Shown: piece by piece, positions 16,552 through 26,331 of the stretch | Layout of the letters: each line of letters begins with the position of its first letter | Position numbering within the stretch: the stretch's first letter is position 1 | From: an uncultured Bacteroidales bacterium | Lineage (GTDB): Bacteria; Bacteroidota; Bacteroidia; Bacteroidales; Coprobacteraceae | Assembly: GCA_949297285.1 (NCBI GenBank) | Contig: CASFRL010000075.1 | Coordinates: 1 to 64,000 of the forward strand | Direction of reading: 5' to 3' | Length of the DNA stretch: 64,000 bases | The notes under the pieces: model-generated | What the model was told of the DNA's origin: nothing | What the model saw: the letters and a program-made list of their open reading frames with translations, nothing else | Database searches by the model: none | Position numbers and translations under genes: made by a program

Positions 16552-17559
16552 ATGAGAAAAAGACTCTTATTATTTCTACTCCTTTTTATATTTCTCGGTA
16601 TAAATGGTTTTGCTCAATACCGTACTGATATTTTAGGAGAAGATTTCGTTCAGCAAACAATACAAATGCCCGATGATTATGACGGAAAAGTGGTAACGAC
16701 CATTATCCGCAAAAAGGGAGAAAAATCGGCCGATAAAGCCATCCTTTATGTGCATGGATTTAATGATTATTTTTTTCAAAAATCTCTGGCGGAACATTTC
16801 GATAATGCAGGGTTCAATTTTTATGCCGTCGATTTAAGGAAATACGGAAGGTCTGCTCTGGCCAACCAACCGTTATTCAATGTTCGAAATTTAAATGAAT
16901 ATTTTGCCGATATTGACACGGTCATACACATCATGCAACAGGAGGGAAATCGCGAAATCATATTGATGGGACATTCTACGGGAGGATTGATTACTTCGCT
17001 CTTCTGTCATACATACAGGAATGACCTTCCCGTTCAAGGGCTGATTTTAAATAGTCCGTTTCTCGATATGAACCAAAGTTGGTTTAAAGAAAAGATTGCT
17101 ATTCCTCTGGTCTCTTTCTTTGCCCTCTTTTCAAAAAAAGCGAAGATAAAACAAGGTATCTCGACAGCTTATGGCGAAAGCCTTCTGAAATCGTACCATG
17201 GCGAATGGGAATATGACACGACCAAGAAACTCATGCAGTCGCCACCCCTGACTACGGGATGGATACGAGCTATTCATCGGGGACAGAAAAAAATACATAG
17301 AGGATTAGATATTCCCTGCCCCGTTTTGGTTCTCTATTCAAGTAACTCGGTTTACGGAGATACATGGAGTCCCGAACACCAGACCGGAGACGGCGTACTG
17401 GATGTAAAAGACATTGCCAAATATGGGAAACGACTCGGAAACGATGTTACAGAAATAGAAATAAAAGAGGGCATGCACGATCTGATTCTTTCTAAAAAAG
17501 AGGCCAGAGAAGCGACCTATAAAGCCATTTTCGACTGGATAAAAAAGAATCATCTATAA
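16552..17559 (+). CDS. secreted alpha/beta hydrolase (lysophospholipase-like)
   Basis: A 335-residue serine hydrolase with a signal peptide (about residues 1-21, ending GFAQ). The alpha/beta hydrolase core has the oxyanion strand LYVHGFNDY, the nucleophile elbow GHSTGG, an acid-loop region near PEHQTGDGVLDVKD, and a C-terminal GMHDLILS that carries the likely catalytic histidine. It resembles the monoacylglycerol lipase/lysophospholipase (Hydrolase_4) group. It acts in the periplasm or outside; the substrate is unknown. It follows the MarR gene by 62 bases and is ended by a hairpin terminator. Confidence 0.87.
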   Translation: MRKRLLLFLLLFIFLGINGFAQYRTDILGEDFVQQTIQMPDDYDGKVVTTIIRKKGEKSADKAILYVHGFNDYFFQKSLAEHFDNAGFNFYAVDLRKYGRSALANQPLFNVRNLNEYFADIDTVIHIMQQEGNREIILMGHSTGGLITSLFCHTYRNDLPVQGLILNSPFLDMNQSWFKEKIAIPLVSFFALFSKKAKIKQGISTAYGESLLKSYHGEWEYDTTKKLMQSPPLTTGWIRAIHRGQKKIHRGLDIPCPVLVLYSSNSVYGDTWSPEHQTGDGVLDVKDIAKYGKRLGNDVTEIEIKEGMHDLILSKKEAREATYKAIFDWIKKNHL

Positions 17560-17569
17560 CAGAGAAAGA

Positions 17570-17618
17570 TAAAATAAAAAAACAGCCATTAAGCAATAAC
17601 TCTTAATGGCTGGCTATA
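17570..17618. terminator. bidirectional terminator
   Basis: Perfect 11-base stem CAGCCATTAAG (17583-17593) with CTTAATGGCTG (17602-17612), with an A-rich run before and a weaker T-rich run after, between the convergent hydrolase (+) and lipoprotein (-) genes. Confidence 0.85.
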
Positions 17619-17635
17619 TTTTAAAAAAATACTTA

Positions 17636-18496
17636 TCAATCTTTACTTCCGCTTAAACGTCCCGATTCATAATCGGCAATCTGTTTCTTCAATATTTCGA
17701 TCGTCTTCGTGGCTATTGCTTTTTCTCGTTGCAACTGTTTTATGTCGAACATGACCATAGAAAGCTCATACGAAGCACTGATGGCATTCCGGGTACTGTT
17801 GTCCAAGACAAAAGAATAGGGCCTTTTACCTTCATAGCTTACCTTGATTTTCGCACCGTTGCTATTATAGATCAAATCGGCGACAGAGCGCATTTCTTTT
17901 CCTTTATAAGTTACAACTTCGGTTGTAACTCCGGCATTTACAAAACGGTAGTTATTCGCACCATCGTAAGGGATAACCGAAGTAAGGGCAAATGTACCAT
18001 CGGGCAATTCGACTTTTACCGACTCATGATCCAACTTTGTTGCTCCTGAATAGACACTCATCAACTGCATCTGACCGTCTTCGGTCACCTGAATCCGTAA
18101 ACAAGAGCGATTGACGCTTCCGGCATTGCGATCTTTCTTATAAACATAATGACCTTCCTCTTGATATTCTTCATCTTTTTGCAACCGGAATTCGGAAAGC
18201 AAATCTTTCTGGGACGCCTGACGTATCGGCAACAGGCTATCGACATAGGCCAGATTACGTTCATTTATACTCAATTCGACACGGCGCATCAGTTGCATTC
18301 CTGCCCGTATTTCATCAAATGCCCGAGGGTCGATTATCTCAATACTGTCGATAGCGACCTTTGCCTGAGCATAATCTCCTTGATGATACAACTCTTCGGC
18401 TTTCTTATATTGTTCGGCAGCCGGACTTTTTTTCTCGGAACATGCTCCGCCGAACAGGGCCAAACCGACAATCGAAATAAAAAAGATTTTTTTCAT
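17636..18496 (-). CDS. lipoprotein of unknown function with coiled-coil end
   Basis: A 286-residue lipoprotein: signal sequence with the cysteine at residue 19 (GGACSEKK). Residues about 28-60 (AAEQYKKAEELYHQGDYAQAKVAIDSIEIIDP) look like one TPR-type helix pair. The middle is beta-rich without a recognised domain. The last 50 residues form a charged helix (QLQREKAIATKTIEILKKQIADYESG). It is 17 bases downstream of relA on the same strand and probably cotranscribed. Function unknown. Confidence 0.75.
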   Translation of the reverse strand: MKKIFFISIVGLALFGGACSEKKSPAAEQYKKAEELYHQGDYAQAKVAIDSIEIIDPRAFDEIRAGMQLMRRVELSINERNLAYVDSLLPIRQASQKDLLSEFRLQKDEEYQEEGHYVYKKDRNAGSVNRSCLRIQVTEDGQMQLMSVYSGATKLDHESVKVELPDGTFALTSVIPYDGANNYRFVNAGVTTEVVTYKGKEMRSVADLIYNSNGAKIKVSYEGKRPYSFVLDNSTRNAISASYELSMVMFDIKQLQREKAIATKTIEILKKQIADYESGRLSGSKD

Positions 18497-18513
18497 AACA
18501 ATCTATCTAAATA

Positions 18514-20733
18514 TCATTTATTTAATGTCACCCGATCTACATTCTTCACACCTTTTACGGTTTTCAATTTTTTCATCAGGCTATTCAGTGCAGACAAATC
18601 ATCGACCAAAACAGTAATATGACCTTGGAAAAGCCCATCATTAGAATCGATAGATATGCCTCGCATCGTAATGTTTTTCTCTTTTGAAATAATCGATGTT
18701 ATATTTGTCACAATACCGATGTCGTCATTGCCGACCACACGCAAGACCGTAGCATACTGTGAGCCTTGTTTCCCCGACCAACGAGCCTTGACAATTCTGT
18801 ATCCGAACCGGGTTCTTAAAGCCAACGCATTAGGGCAATCCATCCGATGTATCTTAATGCTTCCCTGCGTGGAAACAAATCCGAATATTTCATCTCCATA
18901 GATAGGATTACAACACTTTGACAATTTGTAATCGACCCCTTTCAAATCTTTATCGATCACCAAGACATCTTCTTTTCCCAACTCTTCGGGGGAAAGAGAT
19001 TGCACATAACTTTCGGCAGTACGCAACTCGACCGACTCTTCATTCTCTTTCTTGTCTAAATCGAGATAAGAATCGATCACGGCATTTACATCGATTTTTT
19101 CTTGTGACAAATCGAAATAAAAATCGGTAACCGTTTTATAGCCCATCTTCTTTATCAGGCGCATCATTATCGCCTCGTCAACATCGATCTTTCTGTTTTT
19201 AAAACGGCGTTGCAACAATTCTTTTCCGAATTCGGCTTCTTTATAGGCAGTTTCGTTCAATGCCTGTTTTATCTTCACCCGAGCTTTAGATGTCGCCACA
19301 ATATTCAGCCAATCCTGCTTCGGGGTCTGAGAAGGCGAAGTCAATATTTCGATCGTATCCCCGCTCTTCAGCAGATATTTGATCGGCTGATTCTTATCAT
19401 TTACTTTTGCACCCACACATTTGCTTCCCAGTGCGGTATGAATCAAAAAGGCAAAGTCAAGGACCGTCGCTCCTTTCGGTAATTTATACAAATCACCTTT
19501 GGGCGTAAATACGAAAACCTCTTTATCATAAAGATCCATTTTGAACTCTTTCATCAGTTCCATAGGACCGGTCGTGTCGGCAGATTCCAAAATATCCCTG
19601 ACATTATTCAGCCAGTCATCCAATCCGCTTTCGCTCTTTAAGCCTTTATATTTCCAATGCGCTGCCAATCCCCTTTCGGCAATCTCATCCATACGTTTGC
19701 TTCGTATCTGCACTTCCACCCAACGGTTTTCAGGTCCCCATACCGTTATGTGCAAAGATTCGTATCCGTTACTTTTTGGGATCGAAAGCCAATCCTTTAA
19801 GCGCTTCGGATTGGGTTGATACATATCGGTAACGATAGAATAGACTTTCCAACAGTCGGCTTTCTCCTGTTCTTCGGGAGTATCCAATACAACACGTATC
19901 GCAAACAAATCGTAAATATCTTCTAATTCGGCTTTCTGTTTTCTTATTTTATTGAGAATCGAAGATATGGATTTTGTTCTTCCTTTAATTTCAAATTTCA
20001 ACCCGGCAGCCTCCAATTTAGCTTTCACCGGTTTAATGAATTCATAAATATATTTATCCCGAGCCGCCTTTGTCTCGTTCAGTTTTCTGGCAATTTCATT
20101 AAATGTAGGCCGATCGGTATATTTCAGAGATAGATCTTCTAACTCGGATTTGATCGTATAAAGCCCCAAACGATGAGCCAACGGGGCATACAAATAAGAT
20201 GCTTCACAAGCAACATTGACACGAAATTGTTCATTAGGATGATGATTGATCATTCGCATCAGGCACAAGCGATCGGCAATCATGATAATGATCACCCGCA
20301 CATCTTCTGCAAAAGTCAACAACAATTTTCTGAAGTTGTCGCTCTCTACGGTAGCTTGTTTGGCATAAAGACTGTTTGCCTTAATAAGTCCGCGTATGAT
20401 TTTAGCGATATCGGTTCCAAAAAGATCTTCGACCTGTTCTTGAGTATAACTTCCGCCGGATACCAGATTATAGATCAAAACGGCGATCAAGGTACTTCGC
20501 TCGAGGCCTACCTCTTTCGAAAGGATAAGCGCCGTATTAATATTCCGCAGCAAGACATTCACGCCATTTTTATCGCGCAGATAATTACCCTCTTTTATCG
20601 CGCCGGTAATCATCTCGCGAATGCGTTTAAAATCGTCTTCTCCAATCAATGAATGAGAGGATCTCCATAATGCCCGATAAGCAGACAGGAATTCTTTCTG
20701 TTCAGGAACAGTAAAATATGTACTCTCTCCCAT
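18514..20733 (-). CDS. relA: RelA-type (p)ppGpp synthetase with degenerate hydrolase domain
   Basis: A long Rel protein of about 739 residues: HD-type region (about 30-200), synthetase domain (about 240-380), TGS domain (about 400-465, VFVFTPKGDLYKLPKGATVLDFAFLIHTALG), a conserved helical/zinc-finger region (KCCNPIYGDEIFGFVS) and a C-terminal ACT domain. The synthetase part is intact (GRTKSISSILNK, YDLFAIRVVLDT, DWLSIPKSNGYESLHITV, EVQIRS, AAHWKYKG). In the HD region the metal-binding HD pair and the following ED are replaced (LIYNLVSGGS instead of LLHDVVEDT), and the later DRTHNMRT is DRLCLMRM, so the hydrolase half is expected to be dead. The start at 20769 lies inside the promoter box; the ATG at 20733 is used. 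Confidence 0.93.
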   Translation of the reverse strand: MGESTYFTVPEQKEFLSAYRALWRSSHSLIGEDDFKRIREMITGAIKEGNYLRDKNGVNVLLRNINTALILSKEVGLERSTLIAVLIYNLVSGGSYTQEQVEDLFGTDIAKIIRGLIKANSLYAKQATVESDNFRKLLLTFAEDVRVIIIMIADRLCLMRMINHHPNEQFRVNVACEASYLYAPLAHRLGLYTIKSELEDLSLKYTDRPTFNEIARKLNETKAARDKYIYEFIKPVKAKLEAAGLKFEIKGRTKSISSILNKIRKQKAELEDIYDLFAIRVVLDTPEEQEKADCWKVYSIVTDMYQPNPKRLKDWLSIPKSNGYESLHITVWGPENRWVEVQIRSKRMDEIAERGLAAHWKYKGLKSESGLDDWLNNVRDILESADTTGPMELMKEFKMDLYDKEVFVFTPKGDLYKLPKGATVLDFAFLIHTALGSKCVGAKVNDKNQPIKYLLKSGDTIEILTSPSQTPKQDWLNIVATSKARVKIKQALNETAYKEAEFGKELLQRRFKNRKIDVDEAIMMRLIKKMGYKTVTDFYFDLSQEKIDVNAVIDSYLDLDKKENEESVELRTAESYVQSLSPEELGKEDVLVIDKDLKGVDYKLSKCCNPIYGDEIFGFVSTQGSIKIHRMDCPNALALRTRFGYRIVKARWSGKQGSQYATVLRVVGNDDIGIVTNITSIISKEKNITMRGISIDSNDGLFQGHITVLVDDLSALNSLMKKLKTVKGVKNVDRVTLNK

Positions 20734-20766
20734 AATCTTATCTTTTTTTACCAAATAAAAACGATT

Positions 20767-20774
20767 CAAATATA
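20767..20774 (-). promoter_or_regulatory. relA promoter (-7 box)
   Basis: Minus-strand TATATTTG, 33 bases before the chosen relA start; no strong TTG partner. On the other strand TAAATTTG at 20817-20824 is a candidate for the DUF4301 gene. Confidence 0.5.
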
Positions 20775-20861
20775 TATTTTTTGAACTTATTATTCACGAA
20801 TTTAATAAGGTTTTTGTAAATTTGAGTGGTTTTGGAAATATCATTAACTAAATAATATACT

Positions 20862-22382
20862 ATGACTTTGACACAGGAAGACCGTGATTTGTTGAATAAA
20901 AAAGGTATCAGCGAATCTCAAATCGAAGAACAACTTTCTTGTTTTAAAACAGGATTTCCGTTTTTGAAATTGAACTCACCGGCCTCTATCGGTAATGGCA
21001 TTTTGTCTTTGGACGAAAAAGAATGCGAACATTATCTCGAAACATGGGAAAATTATTTGTCGGGAAATCCCGTTATCGTAAAATTTGTTCCGGCTTCAGG
21101 TGCAGCCAGCCGAATGTTTAAAAATCTGTTCGAATTTTTAGACGCAACTTACGATGTGCCGACAACCGATTTTGAGAAGAAGTTTTTCGATAATATTACT
21201 CATTTTGCTTTCTACAACGATTTGAATGCCGCCTGTATGAAGAATGAAGGGAAAGATATTCCTTCACTCATCGCAGAAAAGAAATACAAACCGGTAGTCG
21301 CCAATCTTTTGTTGGACAAGGGTTTGAATTACGGTTCTTTACCAAAAGGGATGTTGAAATTCCACAACTACGGAGACTCGAGCCGTACGGCTATGGAAGA
21401 GCATCTTGCCGAAGGAGCTCTATATGCACGCAATGCGGCCGGGAACGTCAACGTTCATTTTACGGTATCGAAAGAACATTTACCCTATTTCAAGCAATTG
21501 GTTTCTGATAAAAAATCAGATTACGAGAAACTATTCAACGTAAAATATTCGGTTACTTTCTCTGAACAAAAGCCTTCTACGGACACAATTGCTGCCAATA
21601 TGCAAAACGAGCCGTTCAGGGATAATGGCAAACTGGTTTTTCGTCCGGGAGGTCACGGCGCTTTGATCGAGAACCTGAATGACATCGATGCCGATGTTAT
21701 TTTTATCAAAAACATAGATAATGTCGTACCCGACAAGATCAAAGATTCGACGGTTTTATTTAAGAAAGTAATCGGTGGGGTATTAGTCTCTTTACAACAG
21801 CAAATCGACGCATATACCGAATTGTTGGAAAGCGGCAAATACACCATGGACAATGTCCGGGAAATCATCGCTTTCGTCCAACAGAAATTATTTGTCCGCA
21901 ACCCGGAGACCAAAATACTCGAAGACAGCGATCTGGTCGTTTATCTATTGAAGAAACTGAGACGTCCTATCCGTGTCTGCGGTATGGTAAAGAATGTAGG
22001 CGAACCCGGAGGCGGACCATTCCTTGCTTACAACCAAGACGGGTCTTACTCGTTACAAATTCTTGAAAGTTCGCAAATCAACCTTAAGGACCCCGAATCG
22101 AAAGCAATGTTCGACGCATCGACTCATTTCAACCCGGTAGATTTGGTTTGCGCCGTTAAGAACAAGAAGGGTGAGAAATATAATCTTCCGGAATTTGTCG
22201 ATAAGAATACAGGATTCATATCGCTAAAATCAAAAAACGGGAAAGAGTTGAAAGCCCTCGAGTTGCCGGGACTGTGGAACGGAGCCATGTCCGATTGGAA
22301 TACGGTGTTTGTTGAAGTCCCGATCTCCACATTCAATCCGGTGAAAACGGTAAATGATCTGTTACGGGAACAACACCAATAA
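20862..22382 (+). CDS. DUF4301-family protein
   Basis: A 506-residue cytoplasmic protein matching the Bacteroidetes DUF4301 family: LTQEDRDLLNKKGIS start, KFVPASGAASRMFKNLFEF, PKGMLKFHNYGDSSRTAMEEHLAEGALYA, FRPGGHGALIENLNDIDADVIFIKNIDNVVPD and RVCGMVKNVGEPGGGPFL. The conserved GAASRMFK, PKGM and GGHGALIENLN blocks resemble nucleotidyltransferase-like (NTP-transferase) sequences, so sugar-nucleotide chemistry is possible, but no function is established. It is transcribed alone, divergently from relA, with a strong terminator. Confidence 0.85.
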   Translation: MTLTQEDRDLLNKKGISESQIEEQLSCFKTGFPFLKLNSPASIGNGILSLDEKECEHYLETWENYLSGNPVIVKFVPASGAASRMFKNLFEFLDATYDVPTTDFEKKFFDNITHFAFYNDLNAACMKNEGKDIPSLIAEKKYKPVVANLLLDKGLNYGSLPKGMLKFHNYGDSSRTAMEEHLAEGALYARNAAGNVNVHFTVSKEHLPYFKQLVSDKKSDYEKLFNVKYSVTFSEQKPSTDTIAANMQNEPFRDNGKLVFRPGGHGALIENLNDIDADVIFIKNIDNVVPDKIKDSTVLFKKVIGGVLVSLQQQIDAYTELLESGKYTMDNVREIIAFVQQKLFVRNPETKILEDSDLVVYLLKKLRRPIRVCGMVKNVGEPGGGPFLAYNQDGSYSLQILESSQINLKDPESKAMFDASTHFNPVDLVCAVKNKKGEKYNLPEFVDKNTGFISLKSKNGKELKALELPGLWNGAMSDWNTVFVEVPISTFNPVKTVNDLLREQHQ

Positions 22383-22410
22383 AAGGACAAATAGAATACC
22401 ATAAATAAGA

Positions 22411-22454
22411 AGAGGACCTTTGAGAAAAACGACATCTCAGAGGTCCTCTTTTTA
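22411..22454 (+). terminator. terminator of the DUF4301 gene
   Basis: AGAGGACCT (22411-22419) and TGAGA pair with TCTCA and AGGTCCTCT (22441-22449), one mismatched base, then a T run. Confidence 0.85.
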
Positions 22455-22508
22455 TAGGCTGATCGGCCAATCTTCACGCCGAAAAGTCATGTCAGACCAG
22501 CAATAATA

Positions 22509-25500
22509 TCATCGGTATATCTTCAATACAGATTTTTCGCAGCGTACGATATAAAATCCTTTATTCAACCCACTCAAGTCGACAATATTCTCACGACTCA
22601 TTATCAACGAACCGCCAATATCATAAACTTCAATACGCCCATCGGCTTCTGCAAAAGTTCCATTATAACGAATGGTTTCTGGCGTGAACGTCTTGTCAAG
22701 TCCCGAAGCGAGTTCAGTTACATCAAGCTCGATCTTGATTCCTACCGCATAATTAATCGAAAAAGTAAAACTCTTTGTAATATCCAGATTATCAAATTCA
22801 GCGGTTTTATACGGAAGGGTTTTACGTCCCGAGAAACCAAAGTTTTCGGTCTCACCATTAAATGCCGTCAACATGGCTTTACTATCTTCATTATTCTGGG
22901 CACAAGCCGTAATTGCGACATAAGAGACGTTCATACCGTCCGGAATAGTCACCGTATGAGTACCGGCTGCAAGGGTAAACAACTTGGCATTTCTCGTATC
23001 TGAAGAATATGTATACTCTGTCCCGAACGAAACGCCATCCAAAGCATATCCAGCCGGGAACTGTCCCGATTCGAGAACGATTCTTCCGGAAGCATAATTT
23101 TCCCAGCTTCCCTTCACTACAAGGTCTCCGGTCAACGGGGTATTCTCGGCTATATCCCAACCTCCGAAAACATATCCGTCTTTCTGGGGTGTAGCAGGAT
23201 ATACCACTCTTGTCTGGTTTTCCATTTGCGTATAAAATACGCCGTCTATAACAAAAGTTACCGTATAGGTCGGAACGGGTATCCAAATGGCATTTACAAT
23301 CAAGGACGAACTCAAAACCGTACCCTCGGCGACATCCCAACCTGCAAAAATATAAGCCTCTTTCTCCGGATTCTCGGCAGGATAACAAACGGTCGTCTGC
23401 CTTTCCATAATTTCATAAACAACATCCCCATCCATGAACGTCACCGTATATGTCGGAATGGATGAGTCGATAACCGTAAGCCGATATCGAGCCGATGCAG
23501 CACTGAAATTCTCGGTTGCTGCCACGGTCGCTTCTATAACCGTAACCCCTAAACCGACAAGGGTGACAATACCATTATGATCGACAGTCGCAACCGAAGC
23601 ATTGGAACTGCTGAATGTTACCGTCCCGTCCGATCCGTTTATCAAAACCGGGAATAGATTCTGTACTGCAGCCCTATCTGCCGTAAAGACATCTTTATCA
23701 TATGCGAAATCGGGTTTAGGCAACGATTGCGCCTCTTCAGTAACCGTTATATCATAATAATTCAGGCTACCGTCACCTTTCACGGCAACAACCGTTTTTC
23801 CTTCAGGCACAAAATACTCGGCTTTTACCTTGCTTGTACCGGAAGATGAACTTATAACTTCATTATCGATTAAAAGATTTCTGGTACCATTAGAATTTCC
23901 CGTATTAGAAAAAGTAATCGTAACTTTTTGACCGGTCGTTACCGGGACATTCATCGTAAACGAGCCTTGCAAATATTGACCTTTACTGTTATCAAAACTT
24001 ATCCGGACACTACCATTTACCGAAAGGCCCTCCGTTTCAGAAAATTCGAGATTGGTTGCCGTCGCAAACGACTTATCATAACGATTCGAGCCATCCGAAA
24101 GTTTTGTCCAGCCCGACGAAGCATGGCTTACCGCAGCTTGCGTTTCAGAACTCCATGCGGTAAAGGTCCATTTGTTTACGACAACTTCTTGACCTCCGCC
24201 AACTACGCTGTTGCTACCGTCTGAAAATGCCGGGAAGATCGAAATATCGGATGTCAACGCTTTTCCTTGCGGAATGTTCCAACCGACAAAAACATATCCG
24301 TCCTTAACCGGGGCGGTTTCCGGATAAATCACACGTGCCTGCCCGCTCATCACAATAAACGGCAATGTCCCTTCGGCATCGCTATAATAGGTAACCGTAT
24401 AGGTCTCAGGAGCCGTGTTCGTTTTACTGAATGATGCTATTTCGAGTAACGAAGTATGGTAATTTTTTATCGCATCCATCAATTTGGCATTCACCTGATC
24501 ATCGGCATCATCGGATGAATTGTCGAAGCCTTCCCAAGAAAAGTCGCCACCATACATACGCCCGGCATTGGCTTTTACTTTGGCCGGGACATCCAATGCA
24601 TCATCGGGAACATACGAATACATCAGCGAAGCATCGGTATCGAAATTGTCATAAACCGTTCCTCCGGCAAGTGTTTTATAAGTCGCAGGCACAATTTCGT
24701 TTCGGTCAGAAGCCTGGTAAGCATCAAAATCGGTAGCACTGACAAATGTCGCACTCGAATTTTCTACTTCATTGGCGGTGATGTAACTAAAATTGCTCCC
24801 AGTCTCAACAAAAATGTTCTTGTAAGATTTAATCATACCACCATTTTCTCCGGAGAAGGTGCCATCTCCCGTAGCATCCGTTCCCTGCCGAGAAGACATC
24901 ATCGGCCGATTCACGGCACGGAAATAATTCCCTTCAACAAAGACACTCGATCCCATTGTCGCTCCGACTCCGTATTTCGCATTACCGTCATAATAGTTGT
25001 TATATACATGCACTGTCATCGTCCGGATACGTGGATGACGCGAATCGGAATGGTCGAACCAATTGTGATGGTAGGTTATATAATTGGGCCCGGTTTCCGA
25101 TTTCATACCGCAAAGCGACATTTTCCCCGAATCCCAGAAATGTACATACGAAAATGTAGCGTATTGGGTATTGTCTTTCACATCGAGCGATCCATCGCCT
25201 TTTGCCTGATCGCTGGCACTACCGGCCTTACCATAAAATATATCACAATTATGCACCCAGACTTTATAAGCCCCTTTGATCGAAATGCCGTCATCATTGA
25301 AAAGCATAAATCCCAAATTCCGGATTTCGACATTATTGGCACCAATAATAGCAAAGCCGAAATGGGTTACCGTTGCATCATCGCCGATTCCTTCTAATGT
25401 TATCTGAGTTGGGATGCTGTTATTTTTCCCTTTCAACTGAAGGCCATTGACATCGGACAACAATTGAGAGAGATCTGCATTGGTGATATTCCCGATAAAA

Positions 25501-26060
25501 CGGATCGACAAAGGTCGGGTTTCGCGTCCCTTCTCATAACCTTTCAATATCATTCCAAGTCCGACACAAGGATTCGAAACGGCTCCGGTTACCTCCAAAG
25601 AAACCGTATTAAAATTTTCGTTTGTCACATACAATACCCGGGCATTGCTTTTGAGCGTACCGTCATTATTATATGCTCCCACAGCGATTCCGTCTTTGTG
25701 AGCAAATCCTCCGCGATCATAAGCACTCACCGAAACGGCATCCGAGATCACCGTACTCTCGGCAATAACATCTCCCGATTGTGTCGCCTCCAATTTAAAG
25801 TGATAATGACCTACTTTAAGCCCCACCATATCGGCTCTTCCGTAATAACCGTAATTACGGATAAGTTCTGTATCCAATCGAATCCATTCAGCCGATGAAA
25901 CCTCTTTGACATACACATTGTACATATCAGCTCCCGGATATGGATCCCAAGTAATGTAAGCACTTTCATGCCATCCGGCTACGCGTTTGATCGTAATCTG
26001 TGCTGATGCGGTAAAAACAGAAAAAAGAGTTACAAAAAGTAGTAGAATTTTATTTTTCAT
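22509..26060 (-). CDS. giant secreted pectate lyase (PL1-like) with InlB repeats and T9SS sorting domain
   Basis: A protein of about 1183 residues. It has a signal peptide ending SAQ (about residue 23), a fibronectin-III-like region (about 25-115), then a right-handed parallel beta-helix of polysaccharide lyase family 1 type (about 120-480) with IRNLGFMLFNDDGISIKG, DGSLDVKD, TYHHNWFDHSDSRHPRIR and HVYNNYYDG; the arginine in HPRIR fits the catalytic base. Next come one InlB/Listeria-Bacteroides repeat (DNA about 24215-24395), a carbohydrate-binding-like beta-sandwich, a Big_2-like domain (VTFSSSNASVATVDHNGIVT), two further InlB repeats in tandem (about 23105-23460), another beta region and a C-terminal type IX secretion sorting domain (IEVYDIGGSLIMS, DLSGLNKGFYIVR). 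It should cleave alpha-1,4-galacturonan by beta-elimination at the cell surface. Start M4 preferred over 26069. Confidence 0.88.
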   Translation of the reverse strand: MKNKILLLFVTLFSVFTASAQITIKRVAGWHESAYITWDPYPGADMYNVYVKEVSSAEWIRLDTELIRNYGYYGRADMVGLKVGHYHFKLEATQSGDVIAESTVISDAVSVSAYDRGGFAHKDGIAVGAYNNDGTLKSNARVLYVTNENFNTVSLEVTGAVSNPCVGLGMILKGYEKGRETRPLSIRFIGNITNADLSQLLSDVNGLQLKGKNNSIPTQITLEGIGDDATVTHFGFAIIGANNVEIRNLGFMLFNDDGISIKGAYKVWVHNCDIFYGKAGSASDQAKGDGSLDVKDNTQYATFSYVHFWDSGKMSLCGMKSETGPNYITYHHNWFDHSDSRHPRIRTMTVHVYNNYYDGNAKYGVGATMGSSVFVEGNYFRAVNRPMMSSRQGTDATGDGTFSGENGGMIKSYKNIFVETGSNFSYITANEVENSSATFVSATDFDAYQASDRNEIVPATYKTLAGGTVYDNFDTDASLMYSYVPDDALDVPAKVKANAGRMYGGDFSWEGFDNSSDDADDQVNAKLMDAIKNYHTSLLEIASFSKTNTAPETYTVTYYSDAEGTLPFIVMSGQARVIYPETAPVKDGYVFVGWNIPQGKALTSDISIFPAFSDGSNSVVGGGQEVVVNKWTFTAWSSETQAAVSHASSGWTKLSDGSNRYDKSFATATNLEFSETEGLSVNGSVRISFDNSKGQYLQGSFTMNVPVTTGQKVTITFSNTGNSNGTRNLLIDNEVISSSSGTSKVKAEYFVPEGKTVVAVKGDGSLNYYDITVTEEAQSLPKPDFAYDKDVFTADRAAVQNLFPVLINGSDGTVTFSSSNASVATVDHNGIVTLVGLGVTVIEATVAATENFSAASARYRLTVIDSSIPTYTVTFMDGDVVYEIMERQTTVCYPAENPEKEAYIFAGWDVAEGTVLSSSLIVNAIWIPVPTYTVTFVIDGVFYTQMENQTRVVYPATPQKDGYVFGGWDIAENTPLTGDLVVKGSWENYASGRIVLESGQFPAGYALDGVSFGTEYTYSSDTRNAKLFTLAAGTHTVTIPDGMNVSYVAITACAQNNEDSKAMLTAFNGETENFGFSGRKTLPYKTAEFDNLDITKSFTFSINYAVGIKIELDVTELASGLDKTFTPETIRYNGTFAEADGRIEVYDIGGSLIMSRENIVDLSGLNKGFYIVRCEKSVLKIYR

Positions 26061-26139
26061 ACGGATCAAATTTAAGTTTTCGCTATTAATTGATAAGGAT
26101 GTCTACACGCTATAATTTTGCCTATTAAACTTCTCTTTC

Positions 26140-26170
26140 CAAAAATATACTTTAAAAAGATTCTTTCAAA
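26140..26170 (-). promoter_or_regulatory. pectate lyase gene promoter
   Basis: Minus-strand TTTG (26167-26170), 19 bases, TATTTTTG (26140-26147): perfect match to the Bacteroidetes consensus. The remaining bases to 26331 hold no visible gene or terminator. Confidence 0.75.
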
Positions 26171-26331
26171 CAGTCTTTTTAGAATAAATCAAAAAGTACA
26201 CCATTTATACCAAAAAATACAATTAATCGCTTAATAGACACAAGCATGTTGATTTTACAGAAGCCGTACCGGCCCTCTACTCTGAAACAAAAAATAGCCC
26301 CTTGAAATGAATATGAGAGATCTTCAGCCCA

